NCBI RefSeq assembly: GCF_021390935.1
Contig: NZ_JAJPUI010000008.1
Span: 1 to 64,000, forward strand
Source of the DNA: Streptomyces sp. CC228A
Lineage (GTDB): Bacteria > Actinomycetota > Actinomycetes > Streptomycetales > Streptomycetaceae
Length of the DNA stretch: 64,000 bases
Reading direction: 5' to 3'
In this document: positions 35,381-42,979 of the stretch, piece by piece
Position numbering within the stretch: the stretch's first letter is position 1
Layout of the letters: the number at the start of each line of letters is the position of its first letter
Translations under genes and position numbers: made by a program
The notes under the pieces: model-generated
Told to the model about the DNA's origin: nothing
Database searches by the model: none
What the model saw: the letters and a program-made list of their open reading frames with translations, nothing else

Positions 35381-35572
35381 ATCGCTCCTCCGCGTCAGCA
35401 GTCCGTTGACTGCCCGGTCTGCGGAATCCCGCTTCCCGAACGGAGGTCCCAGAGTCGCCTGACGTGCTCGGCCTCCTGCCGGATGAAACGCCACCGAGCA
35501 CGGAGAAAGGCACGGCTCGTGATGTGGGGCAACCACCCGCGAGTTGACGGTCCTCTTGGCACAGTTCGCTAG
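35381..35572 (+). pseudogene. Zinc-ribbon protein fragment
   Basis: A plus-strand frame reading VDCPVCGIPLPERRSQSRLTCSASCRMKRHRARRKARL, with four cysteines in CxxC...CxxxC order and a very basic tail. It resembles small zinc-ribbon proteins with a CPVCG/CS..CR..HR pattern. No start codon of its own is visible before the zinc site; the upstream side runs into the IS110 end, so it seems to be 5'-truncated by that insertion. It converges on the S1-domain gene with a 4-bp overlap. Confidence 0.45.
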
Positions 35573-36390
35573 GTTCCGTCCGCTTCACCAGCGGCGCCTA
35601 GCCGCACCCGGTGGCGCTGAAGGTCGACCTCGGCGACCTTCACCGTGATCAGCTCGCCTTCATCGACAAGCTGCTCCGGGGTCTCGACCGCCTGGTCAGT
35701 CAGGTCCGAGAGGTGCAGGGACCCCACGACATCGCGAGCAAGCTGCACAAACACACCAAATGGAACGATCTTGATGATCGGCCCGGTGAGAACGTGGCCG
35801 ACCTGGTCCGCAAACCGGATGAGTGGGTCCTCGTGCAGCGCCTTCAACGAGAGCGTGACCTGTCCGGAGCGCGTCTCTGCGATGATCACCTCAGCGGTGA
35901 TCCGCTGGCCGGCTTCGACTGCCTCGGAGGGGTGGCTGATCCAGCCCCACGTCAGGTCCGGCTCCCGGATGAAGCCTGTGCAGAGTCCGTTCGGTTCGCC
36001 ATCGATGTGAACGAAGACGCCGAAGTTGTGAACCTCGGCGACCGTCCCAGTCACGACCTGCCCTCGTTCGAGCGAGAGGAGGAAGGACCGCAGGACCGGA
36101 ATCTCGCACGCCCTGGCGGAGAGGTGGAGCTCACCTTCGCGCCGGCGGCCGATCTCTTCGGCCTTGATCTCCTGGCCGACCTCGAACAGCTCGGAGGGAG
36201 ACTCCACCCGACGCATCGACGCCTCATGCCCAGGAACCCTGCCGATCTCGGCTTCCTCCCCTCCGGCACCTATGAGCTGCACCAGAACATCCGCCCCATC
36301 GAACCCGGTGACCTTCACGATTCTCACCGCCCCCGGCCGGAGCTGGTTGATCAAGGATTGCAGGCGGGGGTCAGGGGCTGGCTCGGACAT
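35569..36390 (-). CDS. S1 RNA-binding domain protein
   Basis: A 273-residue protein with two clear S1 OB-fold domains and probably a third degenerate one at the N terminus. The clear ones are at about residues 108-185 (GQVVTGTVAEVHNFGVFVHIDGE ... GQVTLSLKAL) and 190-265 (GHVLTGPIIKIVPFGVFVQLARDVVGSLHLSDL). It would bind RNA or ribosomes in the cytoplasm. I take the ATG at 36390; TAGGCT seven bases upstream suggests a leaderless transcript. It lies 86 bp inside the right terminal repeat and reads inward, mirroring the DUF6228 gene at the other end. Confidence 0.82.
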   Translation of the reverse strand: MSEPAPDPRLQSLINQLRPGAVRIVKVTGFDGADVLVQLIGAGGEEAEIGRVPGHEASMRRVESPSELFEVGQEIKAEEIGRRREGELHLSARACEIPVLRSFLLSLERGQVVTGTVAEVHNFGVFVHIDGEPNGLCTGFIREPDLTWGWISHPSEAVEAGQRITAEVIIAETRSGQVTLSLKALHEDPLIRFADQVGHVLTGPIIKIVPFGVFVQLARDVVGSLHLSDLTDQAVETPEQLVDEGELITVKVAEVDLQRHRVRLGAAGEADGT

Positions 36391-36475
36391 GGAGGTGAGC
36401 CTAGTCGGCGCCGGTCGGACTGCTTCCAGCTCTCGTGACCAGGTGCGTGTCATCGCTCGGGATGGCCGCCTGGCC

Positions 36476-36521
36476 GGTCCCACTTCGCTGGCAAGCCGTC
36501 CAACTTTGTTGTCAGAGGACA
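36476..36521 (-). repeat. Right terminal inverted repeat of the island
   Basis: On the minus strand it reads TGTCCTCTGACAACAAAG at the outer end and finishes GAAGTGGGACC. It matches the left end at 35 of 46 positions. The outer base abuts the tandem repeat array at 36522. Confidence 0.7.
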
Positions 36522-36640
36522 ACCGGCTCGTCACCCCGCCCGGCGTGGCAGCGGAACCCCCCGGCTCGTCACCCCGCCCGGGGCGACAGCGGACCCCGGT
36601 CCGTCACCCGCCCGGTGGGACCGCGGATCCGACACCGCGC
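36522..36640. repeat. Right part of the split 35-38-bp tandem repeat array
   Basis: Units start CCGGCTCGTC at 36523 and 36561 and CCGGTCCGTC at 36596 (periods 38 and 35). The first 38 bases are identical to 28259-28296. The rest of the gap to 37001 is GC-rich non-coding DNA that must carry the promoter of the decarboxylase operon. Confidence 0.8.
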
Positions 36641-36855
36641 ACGGCGGGACCGGGCCCCGGCCCACTCCGTCGGCGTGACCCGCGCCCTTTCCCGGCGTGC
36701 GCCGCAGGCAAACCCGCAGTACCGCCGCGGGGCGTCAGCACCGATGGCCCGGGGGCGTACGCCTCCTCCCGCCCGCGCTCACTCACGCGAGCGAGACCGG
36801 TCCCGCCGATGTGACCGGTCTCCGCCCCAGGGCAAACCGCCCATCAGTTCACGAA

Positions 36856-36866
36856 ATTGATGCAAT
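36856..36866. promoter_or_regulatory. Possible operator upstream of the alpha-oxidation operon
   Basis: ATTGATGCAAT, two 4-bp inverted arms (ATTG and CAAT) around three bases, in the most AT-rich patch of the 360-base leader, 135 bp before the first start codon. It resembles the half sites of GntR/FadR-type repressors, but one short palindrome is weak evidence. Confidence 0.25.
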
Positions 36867-37001
36867 CGGCGTCCCTGGGCCCCCGAAGTGTCCGTTTCGG
36901 TCAGTCGCACCGGTCGTCACCGAGCCACCCCCCGAGGCTTGCCCGCCGCCACTCACCGTGCCGCAATGATCACCGACAGCCCCGGCCGTAGGAGGATCGC
37001 C

Positions 37002-38609
37002 ATGCGCACAGTGCGGGACGCCACCCTGGACGTGCTGAGGGCACGCGGCCTCACCACGGTGTTCGGCAACCCCGGATCGACGGAACTGCCCATGCTCAAG
37101 GAGTTCCCCGAGGACTTCCGCTATGTGCTGGGCCTCCAGGAGGCCGTCGTCGTCGGCATGGCCGACGGATACGCCCTCGCGTCCGGCCGGACCTCCCTCG
37201 TCAACCTGCACACCGCCCCGGGCACCGGAAACGCCATGGGCGCCCTCCTCAACGCCCGCGCCAACCGCACCCCCATGGTGGTCACGGCCGGGCAGCAGGT
37301 CCGCGGCATGCTCGGCATCGAGGCCCTCCTCACCCATCCGCAGCCCACCCTCCTCCCGCAGCCCGCCGTCAAGTGGGCCTGGGAGCCGCCCCGCCCCGCT
37401 GACGTGCCGCACGCCCTGGCCCGCGCTGTCCAGGTGGCCGAGACCCCGCCGCACGGACCGGTGTTCCTCTCCCTGCCCATGGACGACTGGGACACCCCCC
37501 TCGACGACACCGACGCGGACAGGGCCCGGCAGGCCGCCGCCCGGCGCATCACCCACGCCGCCGCGCCCGACACCGCGGCGCTGCGGTCTCTCGCCGACCG
37601 GATCACCACTGCGTCCTCGCCCGTCCTCGTCGTGGGCGACGACGTCGACGCCGGCGGCGCCTGGGAACCGGTCCTCGCCCTCGCCGAACGCACCGGCATG
37701 CCCGTCTGGTCCGCACCGGTCTCCGCACGGGTCGCGTTCCCCCGCGACCACCCCCAGTACCGGGGCGAACTCGCACCCGCCATCGCACCGCTCGCCCGGC
37801 AACTCGACGGCCACGACCTGGTGCTGGTCGTCGGCGCCCCCGTCTTCCGCTACTACCCGTACGTCCCCGGCCCCTACCTGCCGGACGGCGCGGAACTGGT
37901 CCTGCTCACCAGGGACGCGGAGGAGGCCGCCAGGGCACCCGTCGGCGACGCCCTGGTCGCCGACCCGCGGCTGACCGTCAGCGCCCTGCTGGAGCACCTG
38001 CCGGCCGGCCCGCCCCCACCCCCCGCCCGTACCGCACCCGCCGAAGCCCCCCACGTGGAGGACGGCGACCTCCCGCCCCTCGCGGCCCTCACCGCCATCG
38101 CGCGCGGCGCCCCCGCCGACACCCTGTGGATCAACGAATCACCGTCCAACGTGCCGCAGTTCCACGACGCCACCCGCATCAGCGCCCCGGGCTCGTACCT
38201 GTTCAGCGCCGGCGGAGGACTGGGTTTCGGCGCGGCCGCCGCCGTCGGGGCGCAGCTCGCCGCGCCCGGCCGGCCCGTGGTCGCCGTCCTCGGAGACGGC
38301 TCCCTGCACTACGCCGTCCAGGCGCTGTGGACCGCCGCCACCCACCGGATCCCCGTCACGTTCGTCGTGCTCAGCAACCGCCGCTACGCCATCCTCCACT
38401 GGTTCGCCCAGGTCGAGCAGGCCCCCGGCGCCCCCGGCCTCGACATCCCCGGCCTCGACGTCTGCGCGATCGCCGCCGGGTACGGCGTACGCGCCCACCG
38501 CGTCTCCGGCACCGGCGAACTCGCCAAACTCGTCCGCGAGTCGGCACACCAGCAGGACGGGCCGGTGCTCATCGACGTCCCGATCACCACCGAACTGCCC
38601 TCGCTGTGA
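37002..38609 (+). CDS. mdlC: Benzoylformate decarboxylase-like ThDP enzyme
   Basis: A 535-residue thiamin-diphosphate decarboxylase of 2-oxo acids, closest to MdlC. The conserved catalytic residues fall at the same numbers as in the Pseudomonas enzyme: Ser26 in FGNPGSTELP, Glu47 in GLQEA, His70 in NLHTAPGTGNAMG. The ThDP motif is GDGSLHYAVQALW to VVLSN. Two pocket residues differ: the position of His281 is Tyr285 (VFRYYPY) and that of Ala460 is Ile464 (YAILHWF). Both changes argue for a substrate other than benzoylformate, perhaps an aliphatic 2-oxo acid. ATG at 37002 has GGAGG in front. It is the first gene of a six-gene operon. Confidence 0.85.
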   Translation: MRTVRDATLDVLRARGLTTVFGNPGSTELPMLKEFPEDFRYVLGLQEAVVVGMADGYALASGRTSLVNLHTAPGTGNAMGALLNARANRTPMVVTAGQQVRGMLGIEALLTHPQPTLLPQPAVKWAWEPPRPADVPHALARAVQVAETPPHGPVFLSLPMDDWDTPLDDTDADRARQAAARRITHAAAPDTAALRSLADRITTASSPVLVVGDDVDAGGAWEPVLALAERTGMPVWSAPVSARVAFPRDHPQYRGELAPAIAPLARQLDGHDLVLVVGAPVFRYYPYVPGPYLPDGAELVLLTRDAEEAARAPVGDALVADPRLTVSALLEHLPAGPPPPPARTAPAEAPHVEDGDLPPLAALTAIARGAPADTLWINESPSNVPQFHDATRISAPGSYLFSAGGGLGFGAAAAVGAQLAAPGRPVVAVLGDGSLHYAVQALWTAATHRIPVTFVVLSNRRYAILHWFAQVEQAPGAPGLDIPGLDVCAIAAGYGVRAHRVSGTGELAKLVRESAHQQDGPVLIDVPITTELPSL

Positions 38610-38638
38610 CCCGCTCCGCCCACGCCAGGAAGGCCGCC

Positions 38639-40048
38639 ATGCCTGCCACGCCCCACGACGCCCGCGTCCTCGACGCCCTGGCGGCCGCCCTGCCCGACGC
38701 CGCACTGCGCACGGACGGCGCCACGCTGGAGCGCCACGCCTCGGACGCCGCCCCGTTCTCCGACCGCGGCACGCCCCTCGCCGTCGCCTTCCCCGAGACG
38801 CCCGAACAGGTCCAGCACGTGCTGCGCACCACCTACGCCCACGACGTGCCGGTGGTGCCGCAGGGCGCCAGGACCGGACTCGCCGGCGCGGCCGACGCGG
38901 TGGACGGCTGCGTCGTCCTCTCCACCGAGCGCATGGACCGGATCCTGTCCGTGGACCCGGCCAACCGCCTGGTCCGCTGCGAACCCGGCGTCACGACCAA
39001 GGCCCTCAACGACGCCGTCGCCGCCCACGGCCTGACCTACCCGCCCGATCCGGCCTCCTGGGAGCGCTGCACCATCGGCGGCAACATCGCCACCGGCGCC
39101 GGCGGGATCTGCTGCGTCAAGTACGGAGTCACCGCCGACTACGTGCGCGGCCTCGACCTCGTCCTCCCCGACGGGCGCCGCACCCGCACCGGCCGCGACA
39201 CCGCCAAGGGCGTCGCCGGCTACGACCTGACACGGCTCGTCGTCGGCTCCGAAGGCACCCTCGCCGTCGTCGTCGGCGCCACCCTGGCCCTGCGGCCCGC
39301 GAGAACGCCCGCCCTGTCGCTGCTCGCCCAGTTCCGGCACCTCACCGAGGCGGGCGAGGCGGTCGCCGCGATCATCGCCGCCGGGCACGAGCCCTCCGCC
39401 CTGGAGCTGCTGGACCGGGCCACCACGGAGGCGGTCGCCGCCTACGGGCACCCGCTGCTGCGCCCCGGCCACGCGGCCACGCTCATCGCCGAGTCGGACG
39501 GCGCGGACCCGGCGCCCGCGCTGGAGGCGATGGCCGAGCTGTGCCGCAAGGCCGGCGCCGGCAACGTCGTCTGCTCGACGGAGCCCCGGCAGGCGGCCGC
39601 CGTCGTCGAGGCCCGCCGCCTGGTGAGCCCCGCCCTCGCCGCGTACGCGGGCCGCCTCGGCGGTGAGGTGACCGCGTTCATCGAGGACGTGGCCGTGCCC
39701 CGCTCCGCGCTGCCCCGGCTCGTCGGCACCATCGAGGACATCGCCCGCCGCCACGACCTGCGGATCTTCACCCTCGGCCACGCGGGCGACGGCAACCTGC
39801 ACCCCACGGTCGTCTTCGACCGGTCGGACCCCGCGCAACTGCGGCGGGCCAGGGAGGCGTACGACGCCATCATGGCGGCCGGTCTCGACCTGGGCGGCAC
39901 GATCAGCGGCGAACACGGCGTCGGCACGCTCAAGCGGGACTGGCTCGTCAGGGAGCTCGACCCGGTCGCTCTGGAACTGCACCGCGCACTCAAACGGCTC
40001 TTCGACCCGAAGAACCTCCTCAACCCGGGAAAGGTGGTCGAAGCATGA
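38639..40048 (+). CDS. FAD-linked 2-hydroxyacid oxidase/dehydrogenase (GlcD type)
   Basis: A 469-residue flavoprotein of the GlcD/D-lactate dehydrogenase group (FAD_binding_4 plus FAD-oxidase C domains). PVVPQGARTGLAGAADAV binds the FAD pyrophosphate; IGGNIATGAGGICCVKYG and YDLTRLVVGSEGTLAVV complete the FAD domain; HAGDGNLHPTVVF and SGEHGVGTLKRDWL are the C-terminal metal/substrate motifs. It oxidises D-2-hydroxy acids to 2-oxo acids. The ATG at 38639, after AGGAAGG, is 29 bp from the decarboxylase stop. Feeding a 2-oxo acid to the decarboxylase next door is an obvious, inferred role. Confidence 0.88.
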   Translation: MPATPHDARVLDALAAALPDAALRTDGATLERHASDAAPFSDRGTPLAVAFPETPEQVQHVLRTTYAHDVPVVPQGARTGLAGAADAVDGCVVLSTERMDRILSVDPANRLVRCEPGVTTKALNDAVAAHGLTYPPDPASWERCTIGGNIATGAGGICCVKYGVTADYVRGLDLVLPDGRRTRTGRDTAKGVAGYDLTRLVVGSEGTLAVVVGATLALRPARTPALSLLAQFRHLTEAGEAVAAIIAAGHEPSALELLDRATTEAVAAYGHPLLRPGHAATLIAESDGADPAPALEAMAELCRKAGAGNVVCSTEPRQAAAVVEARRLVSPALAAYAGRLGGEVTAFIEDVAVPRSALPRLVGTIEDIARRHDLRIFTLGHAGDGNLHPTVVFDRSDPAQLRRAREAYDAIMAAGLDLGGTISGEHGVGTLKRDWLVRELDPVALELHRALKRLFDPKNLLNPGKVVEA

Positions 40049-41450
40049 GCGGCTCCCCGCCCACCGGCGAGCGCCCCGGCCCCGCCGTCCCCCGGCCCGC
40101 CGGCGAGCCGGGCAGCACCCCGCCGCCCGGCTCGGCGCCCCGCGCCGCCCCGCGGCGGGCCGAGCCCTCTCCGCCAGGTTCGCCGCCACCCACACCCTGC
40201 CCGCCTTCGCCCGGGGCATCGTCAGCCCGCGCCCCGCGGTCGCCGCCACCTGGGCGCGGTGGGGCCAGCCGCGCTGGTCCGCCGCGACCCTGCGGGCCCT
40301 GCGCCGCCGGCACGGCGGGGCACCCGTCCTGGTCCGCGGGCTCTCCGGGCCCGTCCTGGTCGTCCTGGACCCGGCCGACCTGCCTGCCTTCTACGCCGAG
40401 CCGGTCCGCGGCCTCGCCATGGACGCCCCAGAGAAGCTCCGGGGCCTCGACATCGTGGAACCCACCGGCGTGATCTGCAGCCACGGCGACCTCCGCGAGC
40501 GGCGCCGCGCCGTCAACGACGCCGTCCTCGCCGCCGACCGGCCCGTCCACCCCTGCGCCGCGGCCTACCGGCGGATCCTCGCCGAGGAGGCCCCCGCCCT
40601 CACGGCCCTCCCCGTGCTGGACCCCGCCCGCGTCCAGGCCGCCATGGGCCGCATCGGACGGCGCGTCGTGCTCGGCGACCCCGCCGCCGGCGACGAGCAG
40701 CTCGCCGCCTGGCTGCGCGCACTGCGGGAGGAGGGCAACTGGATGGGCCTGCGCAAGGGCCGCACCAGAGCCGCCCGGCGGCTCTACGCCCACGCGGCCG
40801 CACGGATCGAGGAGTACGCAGCGAAGGCCCCGGCGCACGCCCTCGCCGCCCGCGCCCTCGCACACCCCGACGACCGCGGCCTCGACCCCGTCGGCCAGGC
40901 CCACCACTGGCTGCTCGCCCTCGATGTCGCCGGCGCCCTGCTCACCCGCACCCTCCTCCTGCTCGCGGCCCACCCGCCCGAGCAGGACGCCGCCCACCAG
41001 GAGGCGGCCCGGCCCGGCGAGCCGGACACGCCCCGGCTGCGGGCCTGCGTCCAGGAGTCCCTGCGGCTGTACCCGATCGTCCCCGACCTCGTGCGGGTCA
41101 CCCGGCGCGCGACGGTCCTGCGGGGCGTCCGCGTCCCGGCGGGCACCACCGTGCTCGTCCCGGCGGGCTTCCACCAGCGCGACCCGGAGCACGTCCCGGC
41201 CGCCCACCACTTCGTGCCGGCCCGGTGGCTCCGCCCCGGAGCGGCGGACGACGTGCGGTTCGCGCCGTTCAGCCACGGCGGCGGCCGCTGCCCCGGCGAC
41301 CACCTGGCCCTCCTGCTCGTCCCGGCCCTCTGCGCCGAGGTGCTGCGCGGCCACCGCATCACCGGCGCCCGCCCGGCACTCGACCCGCACCGCCCGCTGC
41401 CCGCCGCCGTCGACACCGCGGCCGTCCGGCTGGCACTCACCCCGCGGTGA
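40045..41450 (+). pseudogene. Cytochrome P450, one-base frameshift near its N terminus
   Basis: The haem loop FAPFSHGGGRCPGDHLALLL, the ExxR helix CVQESLRLYP and the PERF-like PARWLRPG segment identify a P450. The ATG at 40045 overlaps the flavoprotein stop, but the frame it opens is not P450-like after about 35 codons; P450 sequence (ALSARFAATHTLPAFARG and onward) runs in another frame with no start codon of its own until 40419. Adding one G to the GGG run at 40157-40159 joins them into a protein of about 468 residues. The I helix lacks the usual AGxDT/AGxET acid-threonine pair (DVAGALLTRT), which is seen in some peroxygenase-like or atypical P450s. Confidence 0.75.
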
Positions 41451-41590
41451 CCGGCCCCCGGCGCCCCCTCCGTCCTCGACCGCCCGCCGCCCCCGACCGC
41501 CTGCCGTCCTCGCCCCCGCCACCCCCGACCGCCTGCCGACCGCACCGCCGCCGGCCCCCGCCGACCGCCCGCCGTGGAGGTAACCGCACC

Positions 41591-42967
41591 ATGACCGACG
41601 CCCTCACCGGCGCCGCCGACGTCGCCCCGCGCCCGCCGGGCGGTGCCGGGAGCGGCGAACCGGACACCGCGGAGCTGCACCTGCTGTGCCGGGAACTCGC
41701 CGAAGCCGCCCGGGTGGTGGGGGAGGCCGCCCGCCACACCTCCGGACTGGCCCTCGGCGCGCGCGCACCGCTGCGCGGGCGCCGCGCCCTGCTCGGCGCC
41801 CTCACCGCCCGCGACGGCTTCGGGTGGGGGCCGCGCGGCCGGGGCCTCGCAGGCGCACTCTGGCTGACCGGCGTCCTCACCGGCAGGGAGAGCCTCGCGG
41901 TCAGCCTCGCGGTGGCCGGCCTGAGGACCCGCATCAGGGCGGCCGCCGTCCGCCACCCCGAGCTGCTCACCGACCCCGGCACCGTGCGCGTGCTGCAGGC
42001 CGTCGCGCAGGACCGGCAGGTCGAGGCCGTCCGCGCGTTCCGCGACATCATCGGGGGGCGCGGCGCCGAACGCGCCTTCGCCCTGCTGGCACCGGTGTTC
42101 GCGGACATCCTCGCGTGGAACGCCCTCACCGACGAGAACCCGCTCAACGACGGCGCCGGCTGGCAGATCGCCACCGGCACCACCCTCACCGGAGCCGAAC
42201 CGCTCCTCGGCATCGGCGCCCGCGTGTGGGCGCTCCTCGACGGGGGGCCCGGCCGCGCCGAGCCCGCGCCGCCCGACCCGGAACTGCTGGCGAGGCTCGA
42301 CGACTCCGGCACCATCACCGGCTGCCTGCACAACATCCACGCCCTCGGCACCGGCGGCACCCTGCTCGTGCAGCAGGTACGCGGCCCCGACGGAGCCGAC
42401 CGGCACGTGGTGCACCTCGCCGGGATGGGCCGCGGCATCCGCCACGAGAGCCCCCAGGACCTGCTGGGCGCCGTGCACGCCGTGGCCCGGCCCTCCACGC
42501 CGTACTCCAGGGCCGTCACCCGGGCGCTGCGCTCGTGCACCCCGACCGGCGCCGAACTGGCCCTCGTCGGGCACAGCCTGGGCGGCATCACCGCCATGAA
42601 CCTCGCGGCCGACCCCGACTTCTGCACGCTCTTCCGGGTCCGGCACGTCGTCGCGGTCGGCTCGCCCGTCGACGGTAAACGGCCCGCCGACCCGCGCACC
42701 CGGGTGTTCTCCCTGGTGAACGAGCACGACGTGGTGCCCAGCCTGGAAGGCAGGTCCGCCGTCTCCGCCTATGCCCTGCCGGAGCAGTTCACCGAGTTCA
42801 CCTGGACCGACGACACGCACTCCTTCCCCCTGTGCCACGCCGCCGAACGCTACGCCCACAACCTGCGCCACGAGGCGGCGGACGCCGGTGCCCGCGTCGA
42901 CGCAGAACTCGCCCCTTTCCGGGGCCGGGTGACCGGCACCCGGCTCTTCACGCTGTACGACCGCTGA
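41591..42967 (+). CDS. Alpha/beta hydrolase (lipase-like)
   Basis: A 458-residue protein with a helical N-terminal half (residues about 25-190, rich in Ala/Leu/Arg) and a C-terminal alpha/beta-hydrolase domain. The nucleophile elbow is LALVGHSLGGITAMNLAADP near residue 325; NEHDVVPSLEG is a likely acid-bearing loop and WTDDTHSFPLCHAAERY a likely catalytic His region. There is no signal peptide. The GGAGG before the ATG at 41591 is strong. It is 140 bp from the P450 and 12 bp from the dioxygenase gene. A lipase or acyl hydrolase freeing a fatty acid for the next enzymes is my inference. Confidence 0.75.
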   Translation: MTDALTGAADVAPRPPGGAGSGEPDTAELHLLCRELAEAARVVGEAARHTSGLALGARAPLRGRRALLGALTARDGFGWGPRGRGLAGALWLTGVLTGRESLAVSLAVAGLRTRIRAAAVRHPELLTDPGTVRVLQAVAQDRQVEAVRAFRDIIGGRGAERAFALLAPVFADILAWNALTDENPLNDGAGWQIATGTTLTGAEPLLGIGARVWALLDGGPGRAEPAPPDPELLARLDDSGTITGCLHNIHALGTGGTLLVQQVRGPDGADRHVVHLAGMGRGIRHESPQDLLGAVHAVARPSTPYSRAVTRALRSCTPTGAELALVGHSLGGITAMNLAADPDFCTLFRVRHVVAVGSPVDGKRPADPRTRVFSLVNEHDVVPSLEGRSAVSAYALPEQFTEFTWTDDTHSFPLCHAAERYAHNLRHEAADAGARVDAELAPFRGRVTGTRLFTLYDR

Positions 42968-42979
42968 GGACGGCCGCCC

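Larger units (their letters stand above)
28298..36521. mobile_element. 8.2-kb island with 46-bp imperfect terminal inverted repeats
   Basis: The two ends, 28298-28343 and 36476-36521, are inverted repeats matching at 35 of 46 positions; both begin TGTCC and end GGACC when read inward. Immediately outside each end lies the same 38-bp sequence, part of a tandem array, so the island sits in an intergenic repeat between the FMN reductase and the decarboxylase operon. DUF6228 and S1-domain genes start about 85 bp inside the two ends and read inward. The interior is a patchwork of IS5, IS630, IS256 and IS110 material and gene fragments. No intact transposase that would match these ends is identifiable, so it may be moved in trans or be immobile now. 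Confidence 0.65.

Noticed and set aside
28298..36521. Integrative element inserted at a tRNA with attL/attR
   Set aside because: No integrase or tRNA gene is found; the flanking 38-bp identity is explained by a tandem repeat array, and the ends are inverted repeats.
28225..36640. CRISPR array suggested by 35-38-bp repeated units
   Set aside because: Units are contiguous tandem copies without unique spacers, and no cas genes are present.
40045..40473. Independent 142-residue Pro-rich protein at the P450 start
   Set aside because: The frame becomes Ser/Pro/Arg-rich shadow of the P450 after about 35 codons; a one-base slip in the P450 explains it better.
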